Assembly: GCF_937870815.1 (NCBI RefSeq)
Contig: NZ_CALMZS010000191.1
Location: 1-36,816, forward strand
Length of the DNA: 36,816 bases
Origin: an uncultured Brevundimonas sp.
Lineage (GTDB): Bacteria; Pseudomonadota; Alphaproteobacteria; Caulobacterales; Caulobacteraceae
Reading direction: 5' to 3'
Below, piece by piece: positions 24,944-32,171 of the stretch. The translations under genes and the position numbers were made by a program. Every line of letters starts with the position of its first letter. The first letter of the stretch is position 1. The notes beneath the pieces were generated by a model. That model saw only the letters and a program-made list of their open reading frames with translations, was not told where the DNA came from and did no database searches.

Positions 24944-24969
24944 GTGGCCGCCCCTTTGGGGGCGACCAC
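24944..24969 (-). terminator. Hairpin after precursor 2
   Basis: GTGGCCGCCCC (24944-24954) and GGGGCGACCAC (24959-24969) form an 11-bp stem with one mismatch and loop TTTG, starting 8 bases after the precursor-2 stop. It mirrors the hairpin after precursor 1 in position but not in sequence. It should protect or terminate the precursor-2 transcript. Confidence 0.65.
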
Positions 24970-24976
24970 TCAACCG

Positions 24977-25093
24977 TCAGGCCGGCGTGCGGCTCTTCAC
25001 GAACATCAGTTCGAGGTACGGTCCTTCCTCGCCATCCCGGGTAAGCGCCTTGGCGCTCCCGAGGCTGACAAGGCGCAGTTTGGACGTGGTCAT
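24977..25093 (-). CDS. Lasso-peptide precursor 2 (38 residues)
   Basis: This is a paralogue of precursor 1, same strand, with AAGGAGAG upstream of the ATG at 25093. The leader is MTTSKLRLVSLGSAKALTR with T18 at -2. The core by the Thr rule is DGEEGPYLELMFVKSRTPA, again with E28 as the ring acceptor. Compared with core 1, 14 of 19 residues are the same. Changes fall at core positions 4, 8, 11, 12 and 14; the SRTPA tail and the GPY and EL motifs are kept. It is the promoter-distal copy relative to the enzymes, separated from precursor 1 by ~350 bases. That gap holds its hairpin and the second promoter, so the two are likely separate transcripts. Confidence 0.9.
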   Translation of the reverse strand: MTTSKLRLVSLGSAKALTRDGEEGPYLELMFVKSRTPA

Positions 25094-25160
25094 CACGGTC
25101 TCTCCTTGGGTTGGTAGCCACGGATGTGGCGCAAGGAGTGAGCGCGCGGCTCGACCGTCT

Positions 25161-25184
25161 GAAAAGCTATATCTGGAGTATATT
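25161..25184 (-). promoter_or_regulatory. Promoter-like element of precursor 2
   Basis: This is identical over 24 bases to 24695-24718 and lies 68 bases before the precursor-2 start. With TATAGC as -10, CTGACC sits 17 bases upstream as a fair -35. The element begins 7 bases after the XRE gene's stop codon. Confidence 0.6.
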
Positions 25185-25190
25185 GAGGGG

Positions 25191-25676
25191 TCAGCGTCCC
25201 GGTTTGGGGCGTTTGGAGAGCAACTCGGCCGCGCCCGTCTGTAACCAGGCCTGGGCCTGCTCGCTCGTCTCGTCGCCGTCCAGCAGGGTGTCGAACATGC
25301 CGGTGATCGCGGTGATCAGGGTGCGGGCGTCCAGGTCCATGAGACGATCCTGGATGGCCTGGTCGAACCGCTGGATCGCCACGGTGAGGATGGTCGCCAT
25401 CTTGTTGTCGGCGCAGCGCCGGGCCAGCTCGGACGACCCGATCACGACCGAGAGAATGAGGGCATAGGGATCGCTGTTGGTCGCCGCGGCGAACCGGTGG
25501 ATATGGTCGAGGTTCAGGCGGGTGGCGCCCGACTCGAAGCGTTCATAGGTTCTGAGCGCCATGTTCATGGCGCTGGCGACCTCGGCCGTGGTCATGCCGC
25601 GATGTTTGCGGACCGCCTTGACCGCCGCGGAAAGCAACTCGCCGTCGCGGGGCAGTTCAGGCGGCACTCCACTCAT
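25191..25676 (-). CDS. XRE-family transcriptional regulator, 161 residues
   Basis: Residues ~14-70 form a helix-turn-helix: LLSAAVKAVRKHRGMTTAEV, then ASAMNMALRTYERFESGATRLNL. The remaining ~90 residues are helical (SSELARRCADNKMATILTVA, then IQRFDQAIQDRLMDL) and may dimerise or sense a ligand. Its stop lies 7 bases before the promoter element of lasso precursor 2, on the same strand. Such XRE genes often sit upstream of traG in Tn4371-like and related ICEs, facing away from it. It is thus probably an ICE regulator, and the lasso genes may have been inserted just behind it. Confidence 0.75.
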   Translation of the reverse strand: MSGVPPELPRDGELLSAAVKAVRKHRGMTTAEVASAMNMALRTYERFESGATRLNLDHIHRFAAATNSDPYALILSVVIGSSELARRCADNKMATILTVAIQRFDQAIQDRLMDLDARTLITAITGMFDTLLDGDETSEQAQAWLQTGAAELLSKRPKPGR

Positions 25677-25908
25677 CGGCGAAACCTCTCAAACACGGGA
25701 TGGTGCGACGGGACGCTTCAGTGGGCAACGCTCATCCTTTCGTTTCCGTACACAACCGGTGCTCCTCCGCCACAAAGCGGCGGATGAACCGACGGCGCAC
25801 GGCGGATATCTCGACGTTTTATGGCGTTTTTGGCCATTCGGGGTTGCAACTCATTGGCGAGCCGGTCGATCCGCGCCAGAAACCCTGGCTCCCTCCCTGG
25901 AGACGACC

Positions 25909-26538
25909 GTGACCCGAAAGCGCGATCCCTTCCTCTTTGCCCTGGAGAGCATTCGCCATCTGTCCGAGCAGGGGGCCTATGCGCCCGGGACGCCGATCGT
26001 GATCATCGAGGAGGCCCGGCGCCTGCGGCTGTCGACCACGCCGGTGCGCGAAGCTCTCGCCTGGCTGTGCGGCGAGGGCCTGATCGAACGGGCGCCCTTC
26101 GGCGGCTATCTGGCCTCGCGGATCGACGCGGCCCTGGTTCGGGACAGGTTCGCCTTCCGGCTCCATTGCCTGACGACAAGTCTGAACCTGGCCGAGGCCG
26201 TGCAGGACCGTGATGAACCCGTTCCGTCGTCCGCCGCACCGGAAAAGCGGCTGGCCGAACGTCTCGACCGCATCGTCCGGGGCGCGGGCAACCAGGTCCT
26301 CGCCGAAGCCTTTGAGCGGGTGGGCCGCCAGCTCCTGCCGCTGGCCCAGGCGGAACAGCGGATCCTGCATGATCGTGAAGCCGAGGCCGTCTCGATCCTT
26401 CAACTGGCCGACTCCGGCACGATCCCGGCGCTCCGGCAGGCCCTGGTCGCCTATCACCAGCGCCGGATGGACGCCGCGCCGCTGCTGGTCCTCGACGTCT
26501 CCGGAGAGCGGCGGGATCCTCCCGGTGAGGCGGTCTAG
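25909..26538 (+). CDS. GntR-like winged-helix regulator upstream of traG
   Basis: This is a 209-residue protein. Residues ~10-75 form a GntR-type winged helix: IVIIEEARRLRLSTTPVREA, then LAWLCGEGLIERAPFGGYLA. The rest is helical. It lacks an obvious FCD or UTRA ligand-binding domain in full form. GTG start at 25909 follows GGAG by 6 bases. The traG start codon begins directly after its stop (26539), so the two are co-translated. It most likely controls transfer-gene expression or is a transfer accessory protein. A gene of this kind before traG is seen in alphaproteobacterial ICEs. The 232 bases before it probably hold the promoter of the transfer operon. Confidence 0.7.
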   Translation: MTRKRDPFLFALESIRHLSEQGAYAPGTPIVIIEEARRLRLSTTPVREALAWLCGEGLIERAPFGGYLASRIDAALVRDRFAFRLHCLTTSLNLAEAVQDRDEPVPSSAAPEKRLAERLDRIVRGAGNQVLAEAFERVGRQLLPLAQAEQRILHDREAEAVSILQLADSGTIPALRQALVAYHQRRMDAAPLLVLDVSGERRDPPGEAV

Positions 26539-28419
26539 GTGCCGGTGCGGCTGGCGTGCCTCGGTCTGGGCCTGCTGCTGGGATTGCAGGCGGCGACGCA
26601 ATTGTTCGCCTGGACCTATCAGTGGTCAGCGGAGCTGGGGCCGGCGTTACCGATTCACCCCGACCTGGCGCTCTATCCGCCCTGGGCGATCCTGGCCTGG
26701 CGCGGGGAGTTCGGCGACGAGGCCCGGACAGCGGTCTCACGCAGCGCGCCGCTGATCCTGTTGGGTGCGGCGAGCGGCCTGGGCCTGGGATCGATTGTCA
26801 GCGGAGATCGAACGGCGCGTCGGATCCGGGGATGGGGCGGCCGGGCCGAGGCTCGCCGCGCGGGCCTGCTCAGTCCGGCCGGCGCGGTCTTGGGCGTATT
26901 CAGGGGGCGGCTGCTGGCGACGGCCGATCTTCGGCCGACGCTGGTGACCGGCGGGACCCGCAGCGGCAAGGGGCGGGGCCATGTGACCCCGACCCTGTTG
27001 TCGTGGACCCCGAGCGTCCTGGTGCATGATCCAAAGCGCGAACTGTGGCGGATCACGGCCGGCTGGCGTTCGCGGTTCTCGCATACCTTCTATTTCGCGC
27101 CGCGGGATCCGGCGTCCGCGCGCTGGAATCCGTTGGCGGAGATCCAGCCGGGACCCGGCGAGCTGGCGCAGGTCCAGCGTCTGGTGGCCATACTGTCCGA
27201 TCCCGGGGGCGCGCGGGACGATGAGGCGATCTGGGACAAGGCCGCTTCGGAAATCCTCGAAGCCGTGATCCTGCACGTCCTCTACACCGCCGAGGACGCC
27301 GACAAGACCCTGCTCAAGGTACGGGAGCTTCTGGCCGATCTCGACGATGCGGCCGACCGCATGATGAAGACCCTTCACCGGTCGGGGGCGGGCGGCAAGC
27401 CCGAGACCCATCCATTCATCCGGACGGCGGTGAAGGGGTATGCCGCCATGCACGACCGGTTTCGGACATCGGTGCAGGGAACGGCGCGGTCCTATCTGAA
27501 ATGGCTGGCCGGCGAGGATGTGGAGCGGGCGCTGTCGGCGTCCGACTTCGCCATGGGCGATCTGATGTGCGCCGAGGCGCCGGTGTCGCTCTATGTCCAG
27601 GTGGCCCCGGCGGACGCCGCCGCGCTGCGGCCGCTCGTGCGATTGATGTTCTATTCCGCCGCCCAGGCCCTGACGGCGGAGGAGACAAGGGACGCGACCG
27701 GCCGGGAGAAACACCACAAGCTTCTGATGGTCATGGACGAGTTTCCGCTCCTGGGGCGGCTGGCCTTCTTCGAGAAGTCGCTGCGCCTGATGAGTGGTTA
27801 CGGGGTCAAGGCGATGTTCGTGGCCCAGTCTCTCAATGACATCGTCGAGACCTACGGCCAACACAACACCATCCTCGACAACTGCGCGGTCTACACGGCC
27901 TTCTCGGCGCTCGATCCGCTGACCCAGGACAAGGTCTCGAAGCTGACGGGGTCGGTGACCGAAACGCGCACCAGCCGCAGTGGCCCCGCAGGCCTGGGGA
28001 CGGGCCGCAGTTCGGTGTCCCGCGCGGAGATCGAACGGCCCTTGCTGGAGCCGGGCGAGATTCGGTCGCTGCCGGACGATCAGCAGCTGGTGTTCGTGGC
28101 GGGACATCGGCCGCTGCGAACCGAAAAGCTGCTCTATGACCGGCGCGAACCATTCCGGAGCCGCGCGGGGGAAACCCCGCCCGATCAGGGCCGGCAGCTC
28201 GACGTTCCACCCCGCGCCCCTCATCCGTGGGCGGGGCGCCGCAGCCTCGGGGAGGACGCCGAGGCCAGTCTGCCGCTGTTCAAGGAGGTGGCGGCGGCCA
28301 TGGACGACAAGAAGGTCGCCGCCAGGGCGGCCGATATCTACGGGCGGGTGGCGCAGGAGATGGCCGCACAACAGGCGGTCCTCGATCAGTTGCAAGGACC
28401 AGGAAATGCCCAGGACTAA
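26539..28419 (+). CDS. traG: TraG/VirD4 type IV coupling protein
   Basis: This is a 626-residue inner-membrane ATPase that links the relaxase-DNA complex to the secretion channel. N-terminal hydrophobic segments (~5-25 and ~70-90; PLILLGAASGLGLGSIVSG) anchor it. Walker A is GGTRSGKG (~138-145), followed by HDPKREL. Walker B is LLMVMDEFPLL (D400, E401). FYFAPRDPASARWNPL and VAQSLNDIVETYG are typical TraG motifs. The GTG start abuts the upstream stop. The 3' end overlaps the copG-like gene by 14 bases. Length and motifs are complete. Confidence 0.93.
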   Translation: MPVRLACLGLGLLLGLQAATQLFAWTYQWSAELGPALPIHPDLALYPPWAILAWRGEFGDEARTAVSRSAPLILLGAASGLGLGSIVSGDRTARRIRGWGGRAEARRAGLLSPAGAVLGVFRGRLLATADLRPTLVTGGTRSGKGRGHVTPTLLSWTPSVLVHDPKRELWRITAGWRSRFSHTFYFAPRDPASARWNPLAEIQPGPGELAQVQRLVAILSDPGGARDDEAIWDKAASEILEAVILHVLYTAEDADKTLLKVRELLADLDDAADRMMKTLHRSGAGGKPETHPFIRTAVKGYAAMHDRFRTSVQGTARSYLKWLAGEDVERALSASDFAMGDLMCAEAPVSLYVQVAPADAAALRPLVRLMFYSAAQALTAEETRDATGREKHHKLLMVMDEFPLLGRLAFFEKSLRLMSGYGVKAMFVAQSLNDIVETYGQHNTILDNCAVYTAFSALDPLTQDKVSKLTGSVTETRTSRSGPAGLGTGRSSVSRAEIERPLLEPGEIRSLPDDQQLVFVAGHRPLRTEKLLYDRREPFRSRAGETPPDQGRQLDVPPRAPHPWAGRRSLGEDAEASLPLFKEVAAAMDDKKVAARAADIYGRVAQEMAAQQAVLDQLQGPGNAQD

Positions 28420-28846
28420 CCCCCAGACCGCCCGCGTGCAGGTCTATCTCACCGATCCCAAGCTCGCGACGGCGCTTAATCGCGAGGCGCGGGCAGGCCG
28501 GATGCCGCTCAGCCAGGCCGCCGGGCGGGCGATCTCGCGGGGGCTGCAGAAATCGCCCCAAGCTGATCCCGAGGATCGGCTGCTGCAGCTCGAACGCTCG
28601 CTGAGGGACCATATGCGGTCGACGGCGCGGGACATGCAGATCGTTCAGGAACTCCTGATCGAGGTGGCGCGGGCCTTCTTCCTGCGGCTGCCGGACGCCG
28701 TCGTCGATCAGGATCCGACCGTCCAGGCGGCCGTGGACCGGCGGATCGAACGGCTGCTCGACGCCACGGCCGCACGGATCGTCGCGGGCCGAACCGCGAC
28801 CGACACGGTCGCCGGGGAACCCCGCTCCTTTGACCCTCCGCCCTGA
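28406..28846 (+). CDS. CopG-like (ribbon-helix-helix) transfer accessory protein
   Basis: This is a 146-residue protein. The N-terminus RVQVYLTDPKLATALNREARA has the look of a ribbon-helix-helix DNA-binding fold. The middle is helical (RLLQLERSLRDHMRSTARDM, probable coiled coil), and the C-terminus is polar. ATG at 28406 overlaps traG, and its TGA overlaps the trbB ATG by one base. A 'CopG family' gene at exactly this place, between traG and trbB, is a constant feature of Tn4371-like and related ICEs. It may bind near oriT or regulate the operon; its function has not been shown here. Confidence 0.78.
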   Translation: MPRTNPQTARVQVYLTDPKLATALNREARAGRMPLSQAAGRAISRGLQKSPQADPEDRLLQLERSLRDHMRSTARDMQIVQELLIEVARAFFLRLPDAVVDQDPTVQAAVDRRIERLLDATAARIVAGRTATDTVAGEPRSFDPPP

Positions 28847-29802
28847 TGGCGGTCCATCCGATCGTCGCGGAACGCAAGCTGGAGGCCTTGCGGCACGCGC
28901 TGGGGCCGACGGTTCTCGCCGCCCTGGAGGAGCCCGCCGTGGTGGAGATCCTCGCCAACCCGGACGGACGGCTAGTGCTCGACCGGAGCGGGGAGGGGCG
29001 ACGTGACACCGGCCAGACACTGTCGCCGGAGGCGCGCGAGCGCGCCATCAAGCTCATCGCCGACTATGTCGGGGAGACGGTGGCGCGCGAGGACCCGCGT
29101 CTATCCGGCGTCCTGCCGGGGACGGGCGAACGGTTCCAGGGATTGCTGCCCCCGATCGTCGCGGCGCCGGCCTTCTCGATCCGCAAACGCCCTGCGGTGA
29201 TCTGGGGGCTGGCCGACTATGTTCGCGGCGGCGTGATGACGCAGGCCCAGGCGAACGCGCTGCGACAGGCGGCGGCCGAACGCCGCAACATCCTCATCTC
29301 CGGCGGGACCGGCTCGGGCAAGACCACCCTGGCCAATGCGGTGCTGGCCGAACCCGCCTTCGCCGGGGACCGGGTCTTCCTGATCGAGGATACGCCGGAG
29401 CTGCAGTGCTCGGCCTGGGACGTGGTCGCGGTGCTGACCCGGCGGGCGCCGGTCGTCATCGGGGTGGTCGATCTGGTGAGGGACGCGCTGCGGATGCGCC
29501 CGGACCGGATCGTGGTCGGCGAAATGCGCGACGGGGCCGCCGCGCTTGAGACCTTGAAGAGCTGGAACACCGGGCATCCCGGTGGTCTGTCGACGATCCA
29601 CGCCAACTCCGCCGAAGACGTGCTGCGTCGCGTCGAGGATCTGATCATCGAAGTGGTCGCCCGGCCGCCCCGGCGCGCGATCGCCCAGGCGGTCGACCGG
29701 ATCGTCCATATCCGGCGCACGGTCCAGGGCCGACGGGTGGAGGCTGTGCTCGCCGTCGAAGGGCTTGAAGCGGATCGTTACCTGCTGACGCCGCTCGCGT
29801 GA
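28846..29802 (+). CDS. trbB: TrbB (VirB11-like) conjugation ATPase
   Basis: This is a 318-residue cytoplasmic hexameric ATPase that powers pilus assembly and substrate transfer at the base of the channel. Walker A is SGGTGSGKT (~152-160). The Asp box is VFLIEDTPELQC. Walker B is PDRIVVGEMRDGAA and the His box is GHPGGLSTIHANSAEDVL. All four VirB11 motifs are present. ATG overlaps the preceding stop by one base. It is normally followed directly by trbC, but here a ~2.4 kb insertion with the AbiE pair on the other strand intervenes. Confidence 0.94.
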   Translation: MAVHPIVAERKLEALRHALGPTVLAALEEPAVVEILANPDGRLVLDRSGEGRRDTGQTLSPEARERAIKLIADYVGETVAREDPRLSGVLPGTGERFQGLLPPIVAAPAFSIRKRPAVIWGLADYVRGGVMTQAQANALRQAAAERRNILISGGTGSGKTTLANAVLAEPAFAGDRVFLIEDTPELQCSAWDVVAVLTRRAPVVIGVVDLVRDALRMRPDRIVVGEMRDGAAALETLKSWNTGHPGGLSTIHANSAEDVLRRVEDLIIEVVARPPRRAIAQAVDRIVHIRRTVQGRRVEAVLAVEGLEADRYLLTPLA

Positions 29803-29986
29803 GCACAGAGCGCGCCGGCGCCATGCGGCTTCCTGGTGGATCGCTGACATCGCGACGCCTGGAGAAGCGCTTCGCCGCCGCGGCCGGTTGATGTGGGCTC
29901 GACCGGCGGCGCGGCCATGCGCAGGTCCGGTCAGTCCGGTCAGGAAGGCGATGTCCGGGCGCGGTCGTTCCGGTTACGGCGCCGCT

Positions 29987-30904
29987 TTATGACGGCCAGA
30001 CGGCGCGCAGCCCTTCCACCAGCAGGTCCCGCCGGCCGGGCGCGAGCTGGTCCAGATTCCGTTGCTTCCAGCGGACCGCCGGCAGATCGGCGATGCCCGG
30101 CAGGCCTATGAGGGACCAATCCGGTTCGCCGCTTTTGAAGCCGATCAGGAATTCGCGATGCGCGGTCGGCATATCATCGACGATGATCGTGATGAGGGCT
30201 TCGCGCGCGGCGATCAGTTCGTCGAGGCTGACCGGCTCCAGCGTCATGCCGACGAAGCCTCGCTGAAACTCCCCGGCGATATCCTTGCGGCGCGGGCGCA
30301 GCACTTCGGTCATCGGGCGAGGGTGGCTGATCAGATAGGCGATGAAGGCCTGCCGCAGTTGATCGTCCACCCCTTCATTGGCCAGGAGGTCGCGCACGTC
30401 GAACAGATCGCGCGGGTGCTGGCGGTCCAGGGCGGCGGTGATCTTTCCGGCATAGAGGTCGGAGAGCGAGACCATCCGGGCTTCGGCGAAGCCGAACCGG
30501 TCCTCCACAGCCGGCGCGACGTCCCGCAGTTCTGCGGCGAACACCGTGCCGCGCAATACGGGCGTGACCTCGATCTTGATCTGGACTCCGTCCGCGGCGA
30601 CGAGAAGTTTGTCGATCGTGCCTTCGGGCCGCGCCTGGCCAGGCGTCACCACGACGCGGGGCAGTCGTTCGGCCATGGCGGCCGCGATCTGCCTCAGGCC
30701 GGCGTCGATCGCGGCCAGAGACTCGGCCCGTTCGCGGACGGGCAGATAGGTCAGATCGATATCGACCGAAAGGCGCGGGAGATTGCGGACGAACAGATTG
30801 ATGGCCGTGCCGCCCTTCAGGGCGAATTCGGTCTCGGCCAGAACGAACGGCAGAGTGCGGATCAACAGCCGGACCTGGCGCTCGTAGAGATCACCGAACG
30901 GCAT
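29987..30904 (-). CDS. abiEii: AbiEii-type nucleotidyltransferase toxin
   Basis: This is a 305-residue toxin of the AbiE type IV toxin-antitoxin and phage-abortive-infection family. The nucleotidyltransferase core is FALKGGTAINLFVRNLPRLS followed by VDIDLTYLP, with the GG-x-A and D-x-D motifs. DLYAGKITAALDRQHPRDLF, followed by DV, is the second conserved AbiEii segment, with the lysine and RDLFD. ATG at 30904 follows GGAGG with 5 bases between and overlaps the antitoxin 3' end by 14 bases, ensuring coupled translation. AbiEii homologues add nucleotides to tRNA acceptor ends or otherwise block growth. The pair is likely both an ICE stabiliser and an anti-phage device. Confidence 0.88.
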   Translation of the reverse strand: MPFGDLYERQVRLLIRTLPFVLAETEFALKGGTAINLFVRNLPRLSVDIDLTYLPVRERAESLAAIDAGLRQIAAAMAERLPRVVVTPGQARPEGTIDKLLVAADGVQIKIEVTPVLRGTVFAAELRDVAPAVEDRFGFAEARMVSLSDLYAGKITAALDRQHPRDLFDVRDLLANEGVDDQLRQAFIAYLISHPRPMTEVLRPRRKDIAGEFQRGFVGMTLEPVSLDELIAAREALITIIVDDMPTAHREFLIGFKSGEPDWSLIGLPGIADLPAVRWKQRNLDQLAPGRRDLLVEGLRAVWPS

Positions 30905-31715
30905 TGAAATCCTCCGGCACGGTGATGCGGTAGGTCGGGTCAAGCCGGCCCCCCTTGGCCAGCATGCGGTTGCCGCTGCCGAGGTTGATCGAGGTTCGGT
31001 CCAGCCGCTTCAGCCACCCGTGGCCGTGTCGATCGGCGAAGAAGAAGAACAGGCGTTTGACCTTGATGCTCCGGCAGTCGTCGAGGAGCAGTTGCAGGCG
31101 ACGCGGGCTGAGATTGGCCAGGCCCTCCACCAGGGCGTCGACCTGATCGAACGTCTCGCGGTCGGGAAGTTCGTCGAGCAGTTCAAGCAGGGCGCGTTCG
31201 GGCGTCGAGACGAGCATCGGCCATTTCCAGTGCCCTATGGGCATTTCGGCCACGCCTGCCTGGCCCCAGGCAAAGGGATCCGCCGGCCCGGAAGGCTCCT
31301 CGCCCCGGAGTCCGAGCCAGGCGGCGTGGCCAAACAGCCTGGCCGGATTGTGATAAAGGAAGGCGACGCCGAGCTTGAGGTCGTTCAGCCAGGTCGGCGG
31401 CCGGGTCAGGCCGTACAGATGAACCTCCTGGACCTCACGGCTCAAATAGTGGCCGAACCCCTGGAGTTCGAGCGCGGTGCGGCCGCCGACGACAAGTTGG
31501 TGGTCGAGCAGCGTTTGCAACGACAGGACGACAAGTTGCCAGTCAAGCGTGCCGCGCGGGCGGCGATAGACGCGGCGGGCGGGTTGCTCGAGCCAGCCGG
31601 CGGCGACGTATTTGGCGCGGAGCGAATTGTAGTAGCCGTGCTCGTTGAGCCAGGCGGAGTCCACCACCAGCCCCTCCGGCAACAGCCGCTCCAGCTTGTT
31701 TAGCTTACCTGACAT
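30891..31715 (-). CDS. abiEi: AbiEi-type antitoxin/repressor
   Basis: This is a 274-residue antitoxin. The N-terminal winged helix is LERLLPEGLVVDSAWLNEHG with YYNSLRAKYVAAGWLEQPAR, and the sequence RRVYRRPRG closes it, as in AbiEi_3-type proteins. The larger C-terminal domain (~85-274; GGRTALELQGFGHYL, STPERALLELLDELPD) should inhibit or counteract the toxin. ATG at 31715 is chosen because a TTGACA/CATAAG promoter places the transcription start at or one base from it, giving a leaderless message. A TTG at 31736 lies within the inverted repeat. The start codon itself abuts a 23-bp inverted repeat, expected for autoregulation. Confidence 0.85.
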   Translation of the reverse strand: MSGKLNKLERLLPEGLVVDSAWLNEHGYYNSLRAKYVAAGWLEQPARRVYRRPRGTLDWQLVVLSLQTLLDHQLVVGGRTALELQGFGHYLSREVQEVHLYGLTRPPTWLNDLKLGVAFLYHNPARLFGHAAWLGLRGEEPSGPADPFAWGQAGVAEMPIGHWKWPMLVSTPERALLELLDELPDRETFDQVDALVEGLANLSPRRLQLLLDDCRSIKVKRLFFFFADRHGHGWLKRLDRTSINLGSGNRMLAKGGRLDPTYRITVPEDFNAVR

Positions 31716-31752
31716 TTGAGCACTTATGGTGCTCAAAGTGAAGAAATGTCAA
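31715..31752 (-). promoter_or_regulatory. abiE promoter with inverted repeat 1
   Basis: On the minus strand TTGACA (31752-31747), an 18-base spacer and CATAAG (31728-31723) form a promoter. The 23-bp inverted repeat TTTGAGCAC-5-GTGCTCAAA (31715-31737, perfect 9-bp arms) covers the -10 and start point. Confidence 0.7.
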
Positions 31753-31776
31753 ATGTTGGATAATCCGGACGCTCTG

Positions 31777-31799
31777 TTTGAGCACCCGGAGTGATCAAA
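31777..31799. promoter_or_regulatory. abiE inverted repeat 2
   Basis: TTTGAGCAC-5-GTGATCAAA has the same 23-bp architecture as repeat 1 with one arm mismatch. The centres are 62 bases apart, close to six helical turns, compatible with cooperative binding by AbiEi. It may also influence the plus-strand promoter of trbC. Confidence 0.6.
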
Positions 31800-32171
31800 C
31801 TCTCGTACTATCAAACGGCTAATCATGGACTCCTGGCCGGGTCCGGGGAGACGGGCGAAGGCGAAAGCCCGGTCGTTCTGGTGCAAGGCGGGCATCGCCA
31901 TCAGCAGCCTGCGGCTGCCCACCCCGCGAGTGACCGAGAGCGCTGCGTCACGAGGAGACCGACCGCCAGTCGTCGCAACTCATCCGGCGAGTTGGGAATG
32001 GGGCGTCGGGACCGACGCAGTCCAAGTTGTTTCCAGAGTTGATGCAAGTCGTCAACAAGTCGTCGGCAAGTCACTGAATTTACTTACATAAAATGATTGA
32101 CAGCCCGCGGAATTCTTTGCTTGCAATGAGTCGCCGCGCGGTGACCTGCGCTGAAACAAAGGAAGTAAATC
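31800..32171 (+). other. 372-bp region upstream of trbC
   Basis: No gene with a plausible start and domain is seen; small open frames are chance. CAAGTC occurs three times (about 32045-32072, GCAAGTCGTCAACAAGTCGT and onward). The last ~100 bases are AT-richer (ATTTACTTACATAAAATGAT) and probably contain a new promoter for trbC onward. Such a promoter is needed because the AbiE insertion interrupts read-through from trbB. Confidence 0.45.

Larger units (their letters stand above)
24513..25184 (-). repeat. Tandem duplication of promoter-precursor unit
   Basis: Two units of about 207 bases (24513-24718 and 24977-25184) share the 24-bp promoter element, a GAGCGCGC-containing leader region, the ribosome site and the precursor gene. 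The ~258 bases between them (24719-24976) show no gene I can support; a minus-strand open frame there has neither ribosome site nor recognisable domain. Confidence 0.75.

Noticed and set aside
26737..28395. Minus-strand open frame of 552 residues opposite traG
   Set aside because: Shadow of a coupling protein with intact Walker motifs; no family resemblance.
31791..32091. Small plus-strand frames between abiE and trbC
   Set aside because: Two overlapping frames with no ribosome site and no family pattern; the region is better read as regulatory.
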